A DNA stretch of 64,000 nucleotides, taken from Ophthalmolycus amberensis. Its lineage: Eukaryota > Chordata > Actinopteri > Perciformes > Zoarcidae. The notes beneath the pieces were generated by a model. That model had not been told where the DNA came from. It did no database searches and was given only the letters and a program-made list of their open reading frames with translations. A program made the position numbers and the translations under genes. Shown here one piece after another: positions 49,531-63,560 of the stretch. The stretch lies in assembly GCA_024529925.1 (NCBI GenBank), contig JAFEUB010001050.1:397001-461000 (forward strand). Reading direction: 5' to 3'. How positions within the stretch are numbered: the first letter of the stretch is position 1; each line of letters starts with the position of its first letter.

Positions 49531-51960
49531 AGGCTAGTTGTCGGACCACAGTCATATTGAGACAAAAACTAATTTGCATTCCAAATACGCCGTATTTTAT
49601 GACTAGTAGCCTCACTTGCAGACATCGCACCCTTTACCAACATCTTAACAATATAAATGAAATCTATCAACTGAGACAGCAGACCTGGAAGCAGGCTTGG
49701 AGAGCTGATCTGCCCGTGCTGCTCAGGAGGCTGATGGGTTGGTGCTGCGTCCGGCCCTTGAAATGGTCAGAGAGTAGAGTTTGGTTGGTTAGTCAGCAGC
49801 TGAATTGAGTCTTGGAGAACGTTTCATATCTGTAGGCTTTATAAAAAGCTGACTCGGCTCACCTACTTGATTGTCGATTTTTCGTCCATATTTGGCCTCA
49901 CAGAGTTGGAGGGGTGGCTTTACCTTGTAGAGTGGAGACTAAAGACCCGAGAGCATCCTGGTTGGTTGGTTACAATAAGGGGGTAAGATTAAACTGTGTC
50001 CGGGTTAGAATCTAATGAACACCTACTTTATTAGCTACAGGACATCAAATCATGTCAGGGTTAACGATAGAAGACATTCCCTCACTGAATGTGTATGTGT
50101 GAGTGCAAGCAAGTAAGAGAGATAGTTGTGAGAACAATGTGTGTAGGTTCTCCCTTGATAGTGAGTCCCAAAGTATCTATGAGCAGATACAACTACATAA
50201 ACTGCATTGAAATTGATGGAACGTATCAGTCGCCATCAGTTATAGTTTTCTGCGGAATAATAATTGTAATGAATGAGCATCCCAAATATGTAGCATTTGT
50301 TTTTCCACATTTTTTTAAGAGATATAACCTTGACTATAAAGTATTAAATGTTACTACTTGATGCATGTCCTCATAGATGATATTCATATATCTAATCACT
50401 GTAGGCCAGCTGGAACAAATACTGGGGCTTTTTAAAAATCGTTATAATTATAAATATATATTGAGCCATAAAGAGCAGAACTGCAGTTCCCTTTGAACTG
50501 TGAAATGTTAACCTGCCTGATGTAAGGCAGGAAACAGAGACCACAAGGTCTCACTAAAGCAGAACTGATGAAACACTTACTGGTTCCCAAAATGCTTCAG
50601 ATTGGATCTGCAATTTGTTACTAAAACCCAGCAAACCTCTACTGAGGACTTTTGCAATTTGCTGACTGATTTTGTAATAGTTCTAGGGAATGCAACTATA
50701 TTAAATCAATTAATCTATAGAGTACACATATTACCTTATAACTAAACTAGTGGGGCAGCAACTAACTGTACTAACCAAGTAGTCTGTCAATTATTAGCTG
50801 AAGGAGTTGTCAGTCTTGTTTTGTCCGAATAAGAATCCGAAACCCAAAAGCTACACAATTTATGAAAACGTTAAGACATAGAACAGCAGCACCGTGTCAT
50901 ATTTGAGCAGCTGGACCAATCAAATGTTTGTTATTTTTACTTTAACTCTTCAACAATTATCAAAATAGTTGCTAATTAATTAACGGTGGTTCGTCCGATA
51001 ATCGACCATTGCAGCTCTAAAACCTCATAACATCATTAGACTACCCGCCAAAGACGTCTGTACACCAGGTCCCCTAAGACTTTAAAATCATGTTCATCAC
51101 TTATCTGTACGTCTTCCTACATTGAAACGGCATTCGTTAGCTGGTTTTGTGTAGTTTCTGATTATATTTACGCATTACATGATACAGAAAGTATTTTGTA
51201 GGATAATTACACATTCACCCTTATCAACGAATCATTGCCATCACCTATTGTAGAATGTTGCTGAAGTACAGACCTCTTGTGACATTGTTGTGCAACGGAT
51301 TAAATGTGAAAACTTGAACTTGTTCCGGATTTCACATGAACAGCCCTGAACTGCTACTTGACTAAAAAGAAAAAAAGAGAAAACACAAACACCAGTTAAT
51401 CAATTTTTAATACAATCAAAAAAGAGGGAAACAAAAGTTAATTGAAAGACAGCGGTCCATAACTCAAGATTTCAATAATGTTCACCAATAATGCTATCAA
51501 ACCCAGTGTCACAGTCATTTGCACAGATGCTAATTGTTAATGTGGGTTGACAGGCGTCATCAGTGTAACTGCTTGATGAAGGTGAATTCATGGGCCCGGG
51601 TCAGTTGTTGTAGTGTGTTCACAGTTTATATCTCAGAGGTATCCATGTAAAGGTACCGACTTAAAAGAATTCCTTTGGCACTCTTTTATATTTGTGGTCA
51701 TTTCAATGTGAATAATACTTCATTGCTTTTCATTATCCCTCGCTTGCTGTTCTTTCCCATGGTCTCTTTGGATCGCCATGTCTACTGCATAGGACGTTAA
51801 TCACCGTAAATAACATTGTTGAGCGACACATGAATTCCCCATAAAAAATGTGGACACTGGGACAATATGGAGAATGACCTGAGCACATGGCTTATTAACG
51901 TGATTCTTTTTGGTCACTGTGTATGTAGTGTGACTCGTGACCAAATGTTATCTGAATTCA
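49531..51960. other. Intergenic region, no gene found
   Basis: About 2.4 kb without a supportable coding sequence, RNA gene or recognised repeat. Scattered short open frames have no splice context or familiar motif. Confidence 0.6.
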
Positions 51961-52745
51961 TGGATTTATTAACCCAAATAGAAACCAAGGATGTACAGAA
52001 TGTTAAACAAAAAATTGACATTTGAACATAAGCTTTTTTTCTTAATAACAATAATTTCAACATCAGTAATAACTTTCTTTAAGAAAAAAGAAGAAAAAAA
52101 AAAGTCACATTAAATTTTCATTTACATAAAAAATATATCAAGTGAAATATGTAACAACCCACTGCAAAAAGTGTGAGGGGAAGAAATCAACAGGTGTTGG
52201 CCAACAGATCAGCCCTGGGCTGTAGAAAGGCTGTTGTTGCTGAGGCACCTTCATATATCAGCCACACCAACACACTGAAAATAACTATTCTGCATATTTT
52301 GCATTATGTTAAATTATGCATAAATAAATCAAGTCTGATTTAAGGCGACAGAGAAAATGTTTGGTACCAATAGAAACCAATATTTCATTGAGGCAGATCA
52401 TTTTCAATTGTAGCTTACGTGCCTCTCAGGGCATGTTTAACATAACTAAGCAAATCTCTTGTCACACATCAGTGTCTTCTTTTACATTTGTTAGCTAACA
52501 TTAGGATTGATGTGATGACATGTCCACTAGTAGGCTGTGGGGCAAAAGTAGCTGACATGGAAATGTCTCCATGAAAGTGCCGAATGGTTTCATTCAGTTA
52601 GTAAATAGCAGTCACAGACTTGAAGTCTTTCCCCGCAATATAGTAACAAGGACATAAATTCATATCATCCAAAAAGAAACTCTTTGTGGCTTGGTGTGCA
52701 TAGCATATATACTGAAGGCAAGAACTTAGTGTCGTATACTGTTAG
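51961..52745 (-). terminator. garem1: Presumptive garem1 3' UTR
   Basis: Read on the minus strand, an AATAAA hexamer lies at 51,965-51,970, about 780 nt past the garem1 stop codon. The A-rich stretch at 52,080-52,140 is on the genomic plus strand. The end of the transcript is inferred only from this signal. Confidence 0.4.
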
Positions 52746-55700
52746 TTATATCTTGGGCCTCCACCCATTTATGAACTGCATGAGTTTCTTGACCTGCAGT
52801 TTGCTTAGCTTGAAGTCCTCGGACAGAATGTCCTCGGTGAGCTGCAGGAGTAAATTCCCATCGATCCTCTCGGACACAAAAAGAGAAACAATGTCCTCTG
52901 GCAGGCCAATGAACCTCAGAGATTTGGACACCTCCTCGATAGAAAGGCCAGCCAGACTGGACGGGGGCTGCCACTGTGCAGCGGGGGGGGAGGATGGACA
53001 GACGGGAGTTAATGAGTCTTGTGTGGCCTGCTCATGTTGAGCAAGTGAGCAACGGGAGGTTTCCTGCTCACTGTCGCAGACGGAATCCGACAGTAAATCT
53101 GCGCTCTTCTGTGCGGCATTTGACTTTGGTGTCCTCGGCGGTAAGCTGGGACAGGAGAGGCTCTGCTTGGTGTTAGATTCTTCTATCGGCTTGTCTCTGT
53201 ACATTTCCGAGTTGAAACTTGAAGATTTGGTGCAGAACTGATTCAGAGAAGCTTTCTGCGACCTGAAGTCCTTCCTGCTGCGTGCGTGCTCTCGGCCGTC
53301 AAAGTCAACCAGGCTGGTTGTACAGGTTTTTGGGGTGCTTGGGGATCTCTTTCTGGGGTAACTGTAGTAACTTTGACAGCTGGCTGGTAGAAATTCCTCC
53401 ATGCTGTGCGATTGTCCTCCACTGAAATGATTGGGCCATGACAACCTGGAGGACATCCCGTCTGAAGGCAGGCTACTGCTGGGCATCGTAGCGTTAGGCT
53501 CAGTGCTGTGGGATTTAACCCAGGTGCAGGGGTAGCACACTCGGCTTGGCTCATGTGGGTCGGCCGCCTCTTGCTCGGATGCTCTGCTACTGATGGAAAA
53601 GTATAAAATTAATTTGTGGTATCAGAGCAACCCTTCAAGTAGACCTCATCATACATTTAAAAACTTGTCATTTTATATCTGATACCGACTGGGGTAATTA
53701 AAAATGTGGGTTAAGGAGAACTTTTTATGGAACAGCTAAACATACAAAATCATTCAAAAGATCTAGATGGATTTCAGGGGGAAGTTGAAGAAAATAAATA
53801 AATAATATCACAACATTGTTCTCTACAACTATGAAATGTCCTGCTTTATTCTTTCTATATTTAATGTGGGTGTAATTGGTGTCAGATGTTTCTTACATGT
53901 TGTGGAGGCCAGAAGAATAATAGGAGAGGGTCGGACTTGGAGACCGAGTGTCTTGCTGCCGTGGTTTAGTCGGGATGGGCACAGACGCCATCTGTTTCAA
54001 ACTTCGTGGAGGAATTGGCGGGGCATTCAAAAGACGGCATTCTTCCTTCACCTAGAAAGGAAATGAACTTTGAAACTGAAGGCAAATTCAACACATTCAT
54101 TTGTTTTCTGTAGAACTGAAGGTGTCAGACACTGCTTTAAATTATAATCCTTAAAATATCATGAAATCAAACCCCATGTTTTACTGTTCATGGTCTGCAA
54201 TTGATCTGCAATTGCCATTCATGTATTTACATTGAGTAATTCTCTCTGTATAGGAGTTTTTATTGGTAGTGGCAGAGTCCGCCATTCCCACTGCCGCATT
54301 CAGATTGCCTTCCTAAGCACGAGGCATTTAAAGGGAAACAATGTATCAGTGACATCCAGTGCAATCTCATCTCGTTCAAACAGCCTCACAGTTCGTCAGT
54401 CCCTCTTTAAAACTGTCTCAGCGCTGCACTAAGTTACAAACTGAACATCCTACTGCGTCACATTAGAAAAGCTTTCAACCGGCAAAACACGGGGTCACTT
54501 TTATAGTGAAGCAGCCACAGGAAACGCAATGTATTTGACACCACAATCAATGCTACACGGCAACCTGGCAACATGGCATACATGGCAACCTTCTATCAGA
54601 AATCATGAAATCATTATTCAATTTTGAATGACTTCTTTCTGAAAACAATGCGAGTTTGTATAGTTGCACTGTAATCTAATACACCAGCTGTCTCGGTTCC
54701 ATTTCTGACAAAGAAGCCACTGTTAAACTGCACTTGCTGTTACCACAGTAACCCGGGGAATCACAGAATCAACTTGAAGTCCGATAGATTATACTCACAG
54801 CTTCAGACTTGGGTGGAACTGGTGGTGGAGTAAGAGACGCATCTAAACTGGGTGTCGCACCGAGAGGACAAGTCACTGGGTATGACAGGGCTGCTGTTGT
54901 ACCACAGCCATTGTTGACGCCTCGAGTTCCCTCGCTTACAGAAGCTTTTGGGATCTGACCTCTCAGCTGATCCAACCACAGCTCCTCATAGGGAATGTCC
55001 GACTTGTTGAGGGGTGGCTGTTGGCTTGTGCTGTCCATCAGTTCGGGGAAAAGGTGTTCATTTTCTCCCGAGTCTGAAGGGATGCTGTCGGAGGGAAGAA
55101 GAGCCCAGTCTCCACATAGTGTCATGCAGCCCTGCAAATTGACCTCACTGTTGCCGTGCAAGTTGTTGCCGTACACACACACAGATAGTCGGTGGAAGGA
55201 CTGGGTGAGCTCCTCCCGGGTGTAAGTTAAAGAGCTGGGAATCTGCATGTGGTTGTGACAACCGTTGGAGCTGCTGCTGCCTCCGCTGCTTCCACTGCAA
55301 TTGCTGTTCCCACTGCTTTTCTTCGGGCTCTTCCCATCGTCGTTCCAGTCGGTCCGCACGTCCCGGACGGCGCGAGAATAGTCGTCTATGTCGAACTGCT
55401 CCTGGCAGAAGGAGAACCAGCGATGCACCATGGGTTCTAGCCACAACTCTCCTTGCAGCAGTTCTTCTGGAATAACACATCTAGGCATGGCCATATGAAA
55501 GGGAAAATGGATGGGGATAATTTTGTTGCTTCGCAGGATGCAGCACACGACCACCGTCTTCGTCTGAATGTTGACCAGCTTGTAGCGATGACCCTCCCGG
55601 ATGTGGTGGAGGTCATGCTGGTTGCGGGGTGGACTGCTGGGTACTGTGACATTGACGGGGAGACGGGTCTTCTCCACGATGTTCCGGATGATGTGCTCGC

Positions 55701-58521
55701 CGTCCTGCATCTGAAGCTCCAGCGGACTGCAGGTGCTGAACCTGCCTTTGCACTGGAAAGGCAGGCTGATGCTCTCATTGGTGCGATGGTTCATGCAGAT
55801 CAAGCAGGGCATCTTGCTTCGGCCGATCTTGCTGATGGAGTTTAGCTTCCCGATCTTCTTCAAAATTGTGTTGAACCTTGATTTTTCTTTGGAGGTCTTG
55901 GAGTATAGGATCTCAGCCTGGCCCATTAATGTCAGTTCATCACCGGTGCATAGTGTTATGTTATAAACTTCAGTATCTTCATTGCATTCCCCTGAAGCCA
56001 TCTGTGAAAAGACAACATAGGGCCTAAGTACTGAAGAATCTATGGAGAGCATTTTTTAAGTAAAATCCCCGTCAGTAAACATTAGGTGAGCACATTAACA
56101 ATTGCTTTCTCTTTAGATTCTGTCACTGATTTATACAAGGAACTTGTTCTAAAAATAATGGTTTTGTTTCCCTTAATATTACTTATTAGTGTGGTTGAAA
56201 GACTGTCGTATCAAGAAACATCAAAGTAGAAATTGACCACAACAAAGACTATGTAATAAACCATTATAAATATTAATGGTGTCCTAACTTAAATCTACTT
56301 TGTGGAGCTGAATTTACGAGGAAAAAAGTATATCTAGTCTTTAATGGAAATCTTAGTTTATCAAATGCTTCTAATGTCAGAGTTGAAAGTCAGATATATA
56401 ACATGGTATAAATAGTCCAAAAATATACAAATTGGACTTAACACTCCAGAAGCAATCATAATAATCCCGATAACACATTTGACGTACCTTAACATTGAAG
56501 GTGATTTCTTCCATGACGTATACCCTCTCAGGGAATGCTTTGGCCACCTCCTCCACGCTGTTGAAGTACTGCACAGGCTCCTTGACATCTCTGTCCTGCT
56601 CCAGTAACTTAAACTGACCTGAAGCAGGAAAAGATGGCTCAATGCAACTGACGGGTTAGAGCATAGATTGTGCTTATCAGGGCAAGTATGTTTTGGGGAA
56701 ACAGCTTCACATTGTTCCTATGATGATAAACCAAAACTCCTCTCAAAATGTCTCATGCATTTTCTAGGGCTGCAGCACAGAGGTCAAAGATTTGAATCAT
56801 TATTAGAGGAGCCCCCGATTCAAACACCATGTTGTCAGTGTAAGAAAGCACCTGCCTTTTTTTTCTCGTTTTGATATATACAAAGAGAGATCGTCAAAAG
56901 ACAATGGCAAGAGCATTGAGCGTCCATGCAGCTGTAGCTCACCTTCATAGTGTACTGGGATCTCTATTTTGGGCCCAATGACATAGTGTCCCTCCTCCAG
57001 ACTGTGAGCAGTAATAGTCGTCCACTGACGGCAGGAATGAATCAAGAGGTAGTCATTGTCTCTGAGCCCTTCAACCAACTGGCCTGGAGGAATGAAAACA
57101 ACAAGCAGAACACAGATTTTACCTTTCAAAGGAATATTGTAATACCGCACGGTACAGTAGACAACATATCAAATTGTACATCACTAAATCTAACGTCTGA
57201 TGTACTCACTGCACAATCAAAATCTCAACTCTTAAAATAGCATAACTGTCATAACATGTTTCGTTATTACACCTGCTAAAATGAACAGTAAAATATGGTT
57301 AAAATATAAAGTATGATAACTCAAGACACTGATGGTCTAGGTTTTCTTTGGAGTTGTGATATATCTAGTCACTGTGTTTCAGCACTTACTGTATAAATCG
57401 GCCTGATTAGTGTGGGTCACAGCAGCAAAATCACTTTTTTAGCATCCATGATTATGCCAAACAATAAAGTCAGTCTCCTGAGAAATGCCTTGATTACTCT
57501 TTTCTTTTTTTAAACCGCTTGGGAGCCTCGCAGGCTGCTCCACTCAGGCAAATGCACTGGATTACTGAGCACACTCAAAACCCTATCCTCCACGGACAAC
57601 GACAAATGCCTTAATCCATACCTCTCTAAAAAAGCAAGCACTCCCATTTAAAAAACACAACACACCACCACTGTTCTGCATGGGACACTGAGCAGAATGT
57701 GACAGAAAGTGGGACGATAGAGATGAAATAATTGTTGATGGTCTCATAATGGCTTCATTTTCATAGTACATAACACAACAGGCATGTTTATGTTATTACA
57801 CAACTGTTGGGCAAAACTGATGTAGAGGTAAATTCCCTGACCCCACATTACAGCCATCTGTAGTGTTGTTCTACGTTCACCTTCATGTAAGTTTACTGTA
57901 TTGTTTTGCATAAATGAGTCTTTCATTGTACCCAGGAGACACTGCACATGTGCCTTTACAGTAGAATTATTTGCACATATTTCCAAGCAGTCACCGAGTT
58001 GCACAATTAACAGTCTTCTGTCCCTTACTATGTTGTCCCTAACTCGAAATACTATTAAAACAGTAGTTGGTTTTATTCTAATTGACTGCCTTTACTGACA
58101 TGGCTACAGAGAGAAGGCAGTGAAGCAACACTGACTAACTTAGCAAACATAATTATTTGGATTATTTCCACGACAGATACAAGGGTTCAAATACAGTGAC
58201 GCAATATCAATCGTTAACAAATGTTAACCTTTTACGTTAATGTGACACTTTTGTTGGGAATTAATACGATACGGTGACAAAATCAGCCTCTAAAAAAGTT
58301 GGTTCAGTTTAGCTTTAACGCACGTTAGTTTACCTTAGCTGCTAACTAGCAACTTAGCAGCTAGCAAAAGAAAACTTAGTAGTGACAGCAAGTTACTAAC
58401 CGTTATCCAGCTTGGCAATTTGAGGCAACCTATAAGCACTGACAAGTTGATCTAATGGTAGAGACGTCGTGCTCCATGTGACCTCTTTTACATTGTTGTA
58501 CAACATTGTTCGAAGGTCCAT
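52746..58521 (-). CDS. garem1: GRB2-associated regulator of MAPK1 (GAREM1), 6 exons
   Basis: This cytoplasmic adaptor is phosphorylated after EGF receptor activation; it binds GRB2 and SHP2 and promotes ERK signalling. Exons in transcript order: 58401-58521, 56943-57083, 56488-56618, 54799-56001, 53897-54051, 52746-53589, totalling 864 codons plus stop (human 876). The CABIT domain fills roughly the first 320 residues (SCRQWTTITAHSLEEGHYVIGP; PCLICMNHRTNESISLPF). QYFNS at residue 105 matches human Y105, and PYEELWL at about 469 matches human Y453. Proline motifs TPPPVPPK and APPIPPR could bind SH3 domains. The C-terminal SAM-like domain (LSIEEVSKSLRFIGL to FINGWRPKI) is intact. A Ser/Gly-rich insert (GSSGGSSSSNGCHN) lies after the CABIT domain. 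All introns are GT-AG. GAREM1 rather than GAREM2 is chosen from overall wording, not a tree. Confidence 0.94.
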
Positions 58522-59331
58522 TTTGCTAGCTTACATTAGCTAACTGTGGAGCTAGCTAGCAATGTGTAAACACGGTCACCAAGGGCTACTCAAAGCTAAC
58601 CCACTGAAGAGTATATCAACTCGCCATCTACAGCTTAATGTTTGGCACGTTTCTTATAAATCGTCGCATATTTCCCTTTGCATTGGCCTACGTATCATTA
58701 AGGTCCGTTGTCTCATTATGTTGCAGAGACATGTTGTTTGTTTAGCTCGCAACGACTGCATCAGGGCAACTGGTCTAAAGTTAACCTGATGAATAACGGA
58801 AATACGTTTTTATTCTTTTAAAATAAAAGCATCATTTACATTGGGACACACAAAAGAGGGAACACAGGCAACAACACAAAACACTTATCATCCTCTCTCA
58901 GTGAAATTGTTGAATTGCTTTCACGAGCAATGTATTTTTAAGTTCTTTACCGGAAGTTCTAGTTTTGTACTGCCACGGTTGACACCGACGTTTATAACAA
59001 AAATAAAAGAAGGCAAAACAAAGACAATCTAATCCAAAAATAAAACTCCACCTAGGGCTCCAGATGTAGGACTTTTAAATCATAATGAAGGAAAACAGTT
59101 CACCAATTTCCAATTGCGTATCTTTGTCTGTGTATTAATCATGACACTCCTAAATATATGTCAAAGTTATGACAAGTTAAATGCCAGACAACAACCATTG
59201 GCCCTTCAAACCTGGTCGTGGTGCAGATGCAAATGTACTAACATTTCCTCACACTTCCTGAACTAGCTGGTACAAATCAGAAGAGCTTCCTGAATTTGCT
59301 CTACAGCTCAGTGTACTCCAAACCAGCCACC
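58522..59331. promoter_or_regulatory. Head-to-head intergenic region of garem1 and ncf2
   Basis: 810 bp separate the two initiator codons on opposite strands. garem1 has its ATG at 58,521 in the context GCAAAATGG, and TTAGCT-type motifs flank it. ncf2 has GCCACCATGT at its start, a near-ideal Kozak context. No TATA box is convincing. Shared regulation is possible but unproven, since ncf2 is expected to be myeloid-restricted and garem1 broad. Confidence 0.45.
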
Positions 59332-62300
59332 ATGTCTTATGTGGACACTTTGCGCCAGTGGGACCAGGCTGTAACTTGCGTTGACAGACAGGATTTAACA
59401 GAGGCGCTCAGGATTTTCCTGGCTATCCAGGAGCCAAACTCCAAAATTTATTTTGACATTGGCTGTCTCCATCTTCTTAACCAAGACCTGGATGCTGCTG
59501 AAAAGGTATGTCTGACGTTTTGTTGGTAAAGTGCGAGACAAAACATTCAAACAATTATCTGCGTTTATTTGTTTTTGCAACATTGCTCATCAAATAGTTC
59601 AATCTAGTTTGGATGTCGCTGATAAAGCTGAGATGAAATGCTTTGATATATTTGCAGTCTGAAAGCACGAGTCACTGAGAAAGAAGAAGTGGGTTTACCA
59701 TTGAGGAAGTTAATGTGTTTTCTTTTGTTTCTCAGGCGTTTGATTGCAGCATAGGCAAGGATGAGCATTTGGCTGTTGCCTTCTTTCAAAGAGGAACGAC
59801 GTTTTACAGAAAGAAGAGGCAAGTCACACCAGTCATCTACAAGACAATGGCCACGTTCATTATTCATTTATAACATTGTAATTTAAAGAATACTAGTATG
59901 CTTTGAAGATCATGAAATTTGCTTCCGAGTCACTACTCTATTTTTTTAAATATCTTTTTGTGGTTTATTACATGCAAAATGAATTAACTGGATTGTGTTT
60001 ATATTCAAAGGTATGAGGAGAGTTTAGCTGATTTCCAGCAAGCCTTCAAAGCACTTAGAAGCAACCAACTGATAGATTACAAAGCACTTGGCCTCAGATA
60101 CAAATTATATGCATGTGAGGTAAGTATTAAAAAGCATCCAATCATTTTGATATGTTCTTGTAAAGCCTCATTATTATGTAAATTGACATATTAGACTATT
60201 CTTCTCTATTCGCACTACTGTCAAACAGCTGAGAAACATACAGTGCATTCATTTTCTAATCTGCCCTGATGGCTAATTTGATGTTAAAAAAAACAATGGT
60301 TCAAAAATAGTTTGTCTGCTTTTATTTGACGCTGTTGTCATTCTTTCAAAGTACAGTTTGACACACTTTCACTCCTTAATGATGAGTGGATTTCAAATGT
60401 TTCAAATTAAAACAGTGACAAGCATCTAATACAATATCAATGTTTCCTGCCACAGGTTCTCCTCAATATGGCTCTGTCTGAGGCCCAGCTGGGTAACTGG
60501 GAAAAAGCCCACGACAACCTTGTGAAGGCTCTCAACTACAAGACAGATGCCAAGCTCAATATCATCGACAGAGCTCTGGACTCCGCCCTGGTCAGTTAAC
60601 ATGCAATAACTATTATTTATAAAAGAAAATAACAGGCCTCACCCATTACAAAATCTTGGGATTTGAGCTACCAGAATATTTAGTTTAGTTAGTCAATATC
60701 TCTATATGTGATCATATTCATGACAAAGAATGATATGTATTCAGCTGTCAGAGTGGGTCAGATTGAAACAAACCCAGATTTATCAACTTTCTGGGCGAGA
60801 TTGCAACTCTTCAGAGCAACCTGATGCATCTTCCCACAGATCAGATAAGGCTTTTTAAAGAAGCTTTGCTTCACATTCTCTTGCCGTGAACAATTACGAA
60901 TAAAAGCCCTATATCATCCAGTGTATTTGCAAATACATGTTCATTAACATCAGTCAACGATGAGGCATGGAGAGTGCTATTAGTTTAGATATGTAGCTCA
61001 AAGTGATACTCTGTTGAATCAGAATTTTCTGGCATGTCAGAAATACTTCATAAATATTATAATCTCCATTGCAATCCGTTTTCACCAACAGAAGCAGAAA
61101 CTTTTCAAGCCAGTCGAGTTCCCATCGAAAGTGCTATTTAAACCGAATAAGCACTATGTTGCTGAGCTGGAGAAGAAGGACTACCTGGGCAAAGCAAAGG
61201 TAACAGTTGGTACATTATTCACAGTCAATGTGATATCAGCTCCATTCAACTTCACCTGAGTGCAGCTCGTCTAATTCACTTAAATGTCAATCACTTAAAA
61301 CAAAAAATATTTTCCATACATAACCTACATTTTTCCTCTGCTGTCTTCAGGTTGTTGCCTCGGTGGTTCCTCAGGATGCCTTCTCTGGATTTGCCCCCTT
61401 ACAGCCACAGGTGACATTTGGGCTCTTCTTTGGCCATTAAAAGCGAACAAAGACATTCAAATCTTATGACATAGAAATTGGTTACTATGAGCTTATGTTA
61501 CAGAGCTTCAAGCTCTACTGATTGGATGCTGTGTTTTTGCTTGCATCTGGCAGGTTGAAGATGGTCCAACTCGTCCAAAAGAACCTGAGGTTTTGAGGTA
61601 CAACAGGTCACTTTGAAGCCGTAGAAACCCGATGCTCTCCACGCACACGTTATATTTAAAATGTGTTCATTAATTTGAATTATTTAAAGATATAATTTGT
61701 TTACAGTTGTTCAATTTCAGCCTCATTGCAGGAAAAAGGGATTGCAAATTAACTTATTACTTGGGGAGATTTTTGTGATAGATAGCGGAATCACTATGTA
61801 GAACTGTATTGTTGTACCGTCAACACTCAAGACTAGTGTGCCAGCAGAGCTCTTGATGCCATGTGGATGTCTGCTGTCCTCACAGGGCTTTAGAAGGAGA
61901 ACCCCACACCGTCCTGTTCAAGTTTGTTCCTGAGACCAGTGATGAGTTGGCTGTAGTGCCGGGCAATATTGTGTTTGTACTGCAGAAGGGTGCCGACAAC
62001 TGGGCATCTGTGATCTTCAACGAAAGAGTAAGGCCACTACAGAATCTGTACATCTGCAACCACTATGCTAGTGTGTCCCTCAATAGCTCTGGTTGGCTTT
62101 TTTGTTGTTATGAAATATGCACATAAAACCATTATTCATGTCACTTTCAATTCAGAGTATTCATCATTATCATGTCGATTACAGAGGGGACTTGTTCCTT
62201 CCAATTACCTGGAGCGGTTGGAGATGTCCTTGGCTTCCAAACAGAATGAGGTGAGTCATTTTTAAGAGGATTGTTTCTTGTTTTGTACATTGCTTATTGT

Positions 62301-63560
62301 TTTTAAAAGCGATGTAGTCTCTTGTCGTCAAACGGTTTGCTCTGAGACTTTAACATGTTTGTTAAATACATCATCAGTAGTCTAGTTTATACTTTTCTAA
62401 GCATACTCTGCAGTTTACAATAGTGGCAACTGGTGCAAATGTGGTGTTTGTTCCAAGTTTTTCTAGAACGCAATTACATCTTTATTTATTTTCGGCTTTG
62501 AATGGTATTATTTGGATGGTACCAATCAGGGACAGGGGATATCTCAGCCTCCAAGTGGAGAACCACCCACCAGACCTGAGAGGAAAGGTAAACCTATCCG
62601 ACACATGGATTTAGCAAACTTTAATAACTACAGGCACCATTCTCTGATTGGTGCTGAATATCATTCCCTTTGACCAACTCATTCTCTGTATTTAAGGTCT
62701 GACTCATAGTGAACAGCCTACCGACAACTTGTGTATCGTCAAAGTCCATTTCACATTCAACTTTGCTGTCTCAGTACCACCTGGGTCTCCCTACGCAGTA
62801 CTGATGGAGAAAATCAGCAACAAACTGAATCTCCCGTCTACTGCAATCACTTTGAGGTAAGGTGCACATTTAAAAAGATCTTCCAGTTTAACTGAAAAAT
62901 TGTATTACTGATAAGAGTACAAAATGACATTCTTTGTTTTTTGCCATTTAGTTTAACCTCCGAGTTAACAGAACAAAGTGTAATCACCCCCAGCACAGAT
63001 ATGGAAAGTGTGTGGCGTCGTGCCAGAGGTCTGCGCATCACCCTGTGGTGTTACGCCAAAGAGGTAAGTAGTGGTCCACTTGTTGTGCATTAGGTTATGG
63101 GCTACTATTCCTGTATTCACTAAGTGAAAGTTAGATCATGTATCATGAAGCCAGTGCAAAACAAGATTTTATTTTTCCGCTTCAGTTATTATGAAATCGA
63201 ACAACAAATGATTATCTATATGCAATTTGTGTTTTCAGCAAACTGATGGAAATCCACAGAGTGAGGTTCCCTTGGTGGCACTTCATTCCTATGAGTCGCC
63301 AAACCCGGAGGATCTCAACTTTCATCAAGGCGATACAATCACATTACTCTCCAGAGGTGAGACTCCTTTCTTTTTGGCCATATAGATCCCAAATATTAAA
63401 AAAAATACTGTGATTTGTCTGAGAAATAGGATTTTAATCTATTTCTTTCTTTTTTTTAGTTAACCAGGACTGGTTGGAAGGGCAATGTAATGGGAACACT
63501 GGTATATTTCCTGCATCCTTTGTGGAAGAAGTTCCTGTCAGTGGCCAGTCATTAATATAA
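59332..63560 (+). CDS. ncf2: Neutrophil cytosolic factor 2 (p67phox), 14 exons
   Basis: This cytosolic activator of the phagocyte NADPH oxidase binds Rac-GTP and switches on electron transfer in NOX2. Exons: 59332-59505, 59736-59818, 60011-60119, 60456-60590, 61092-61199, 61351-61410, 61554-61597, 61886-62027, 62185-62250, 62530-62587, 62697-62856, 62952-63063, 63239-63356, 63460-63560; 489 residues (human 526). Domains in order: four TPRs (about 1-170; LRSNQL keeps the Rac-contacting Arg equivalent to human R102), activation segment KKDYLGKAKVVASVV (about 195-210), SH3-1 (LEGEPHTVLFKF to GLVPSNYLE), PB1 (IVKVHFTF keeps the basic Lys used to bind p40phox) and C-terminal SH3-2 (VALHSYESPNPEDLNF to GIFPASFVEE). 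Intron 2 has a GC donor (AG|GCAAGT); the others are GT-AG. The shorter length comes mainly from the linkers around PB1. Confidence 0.96.
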
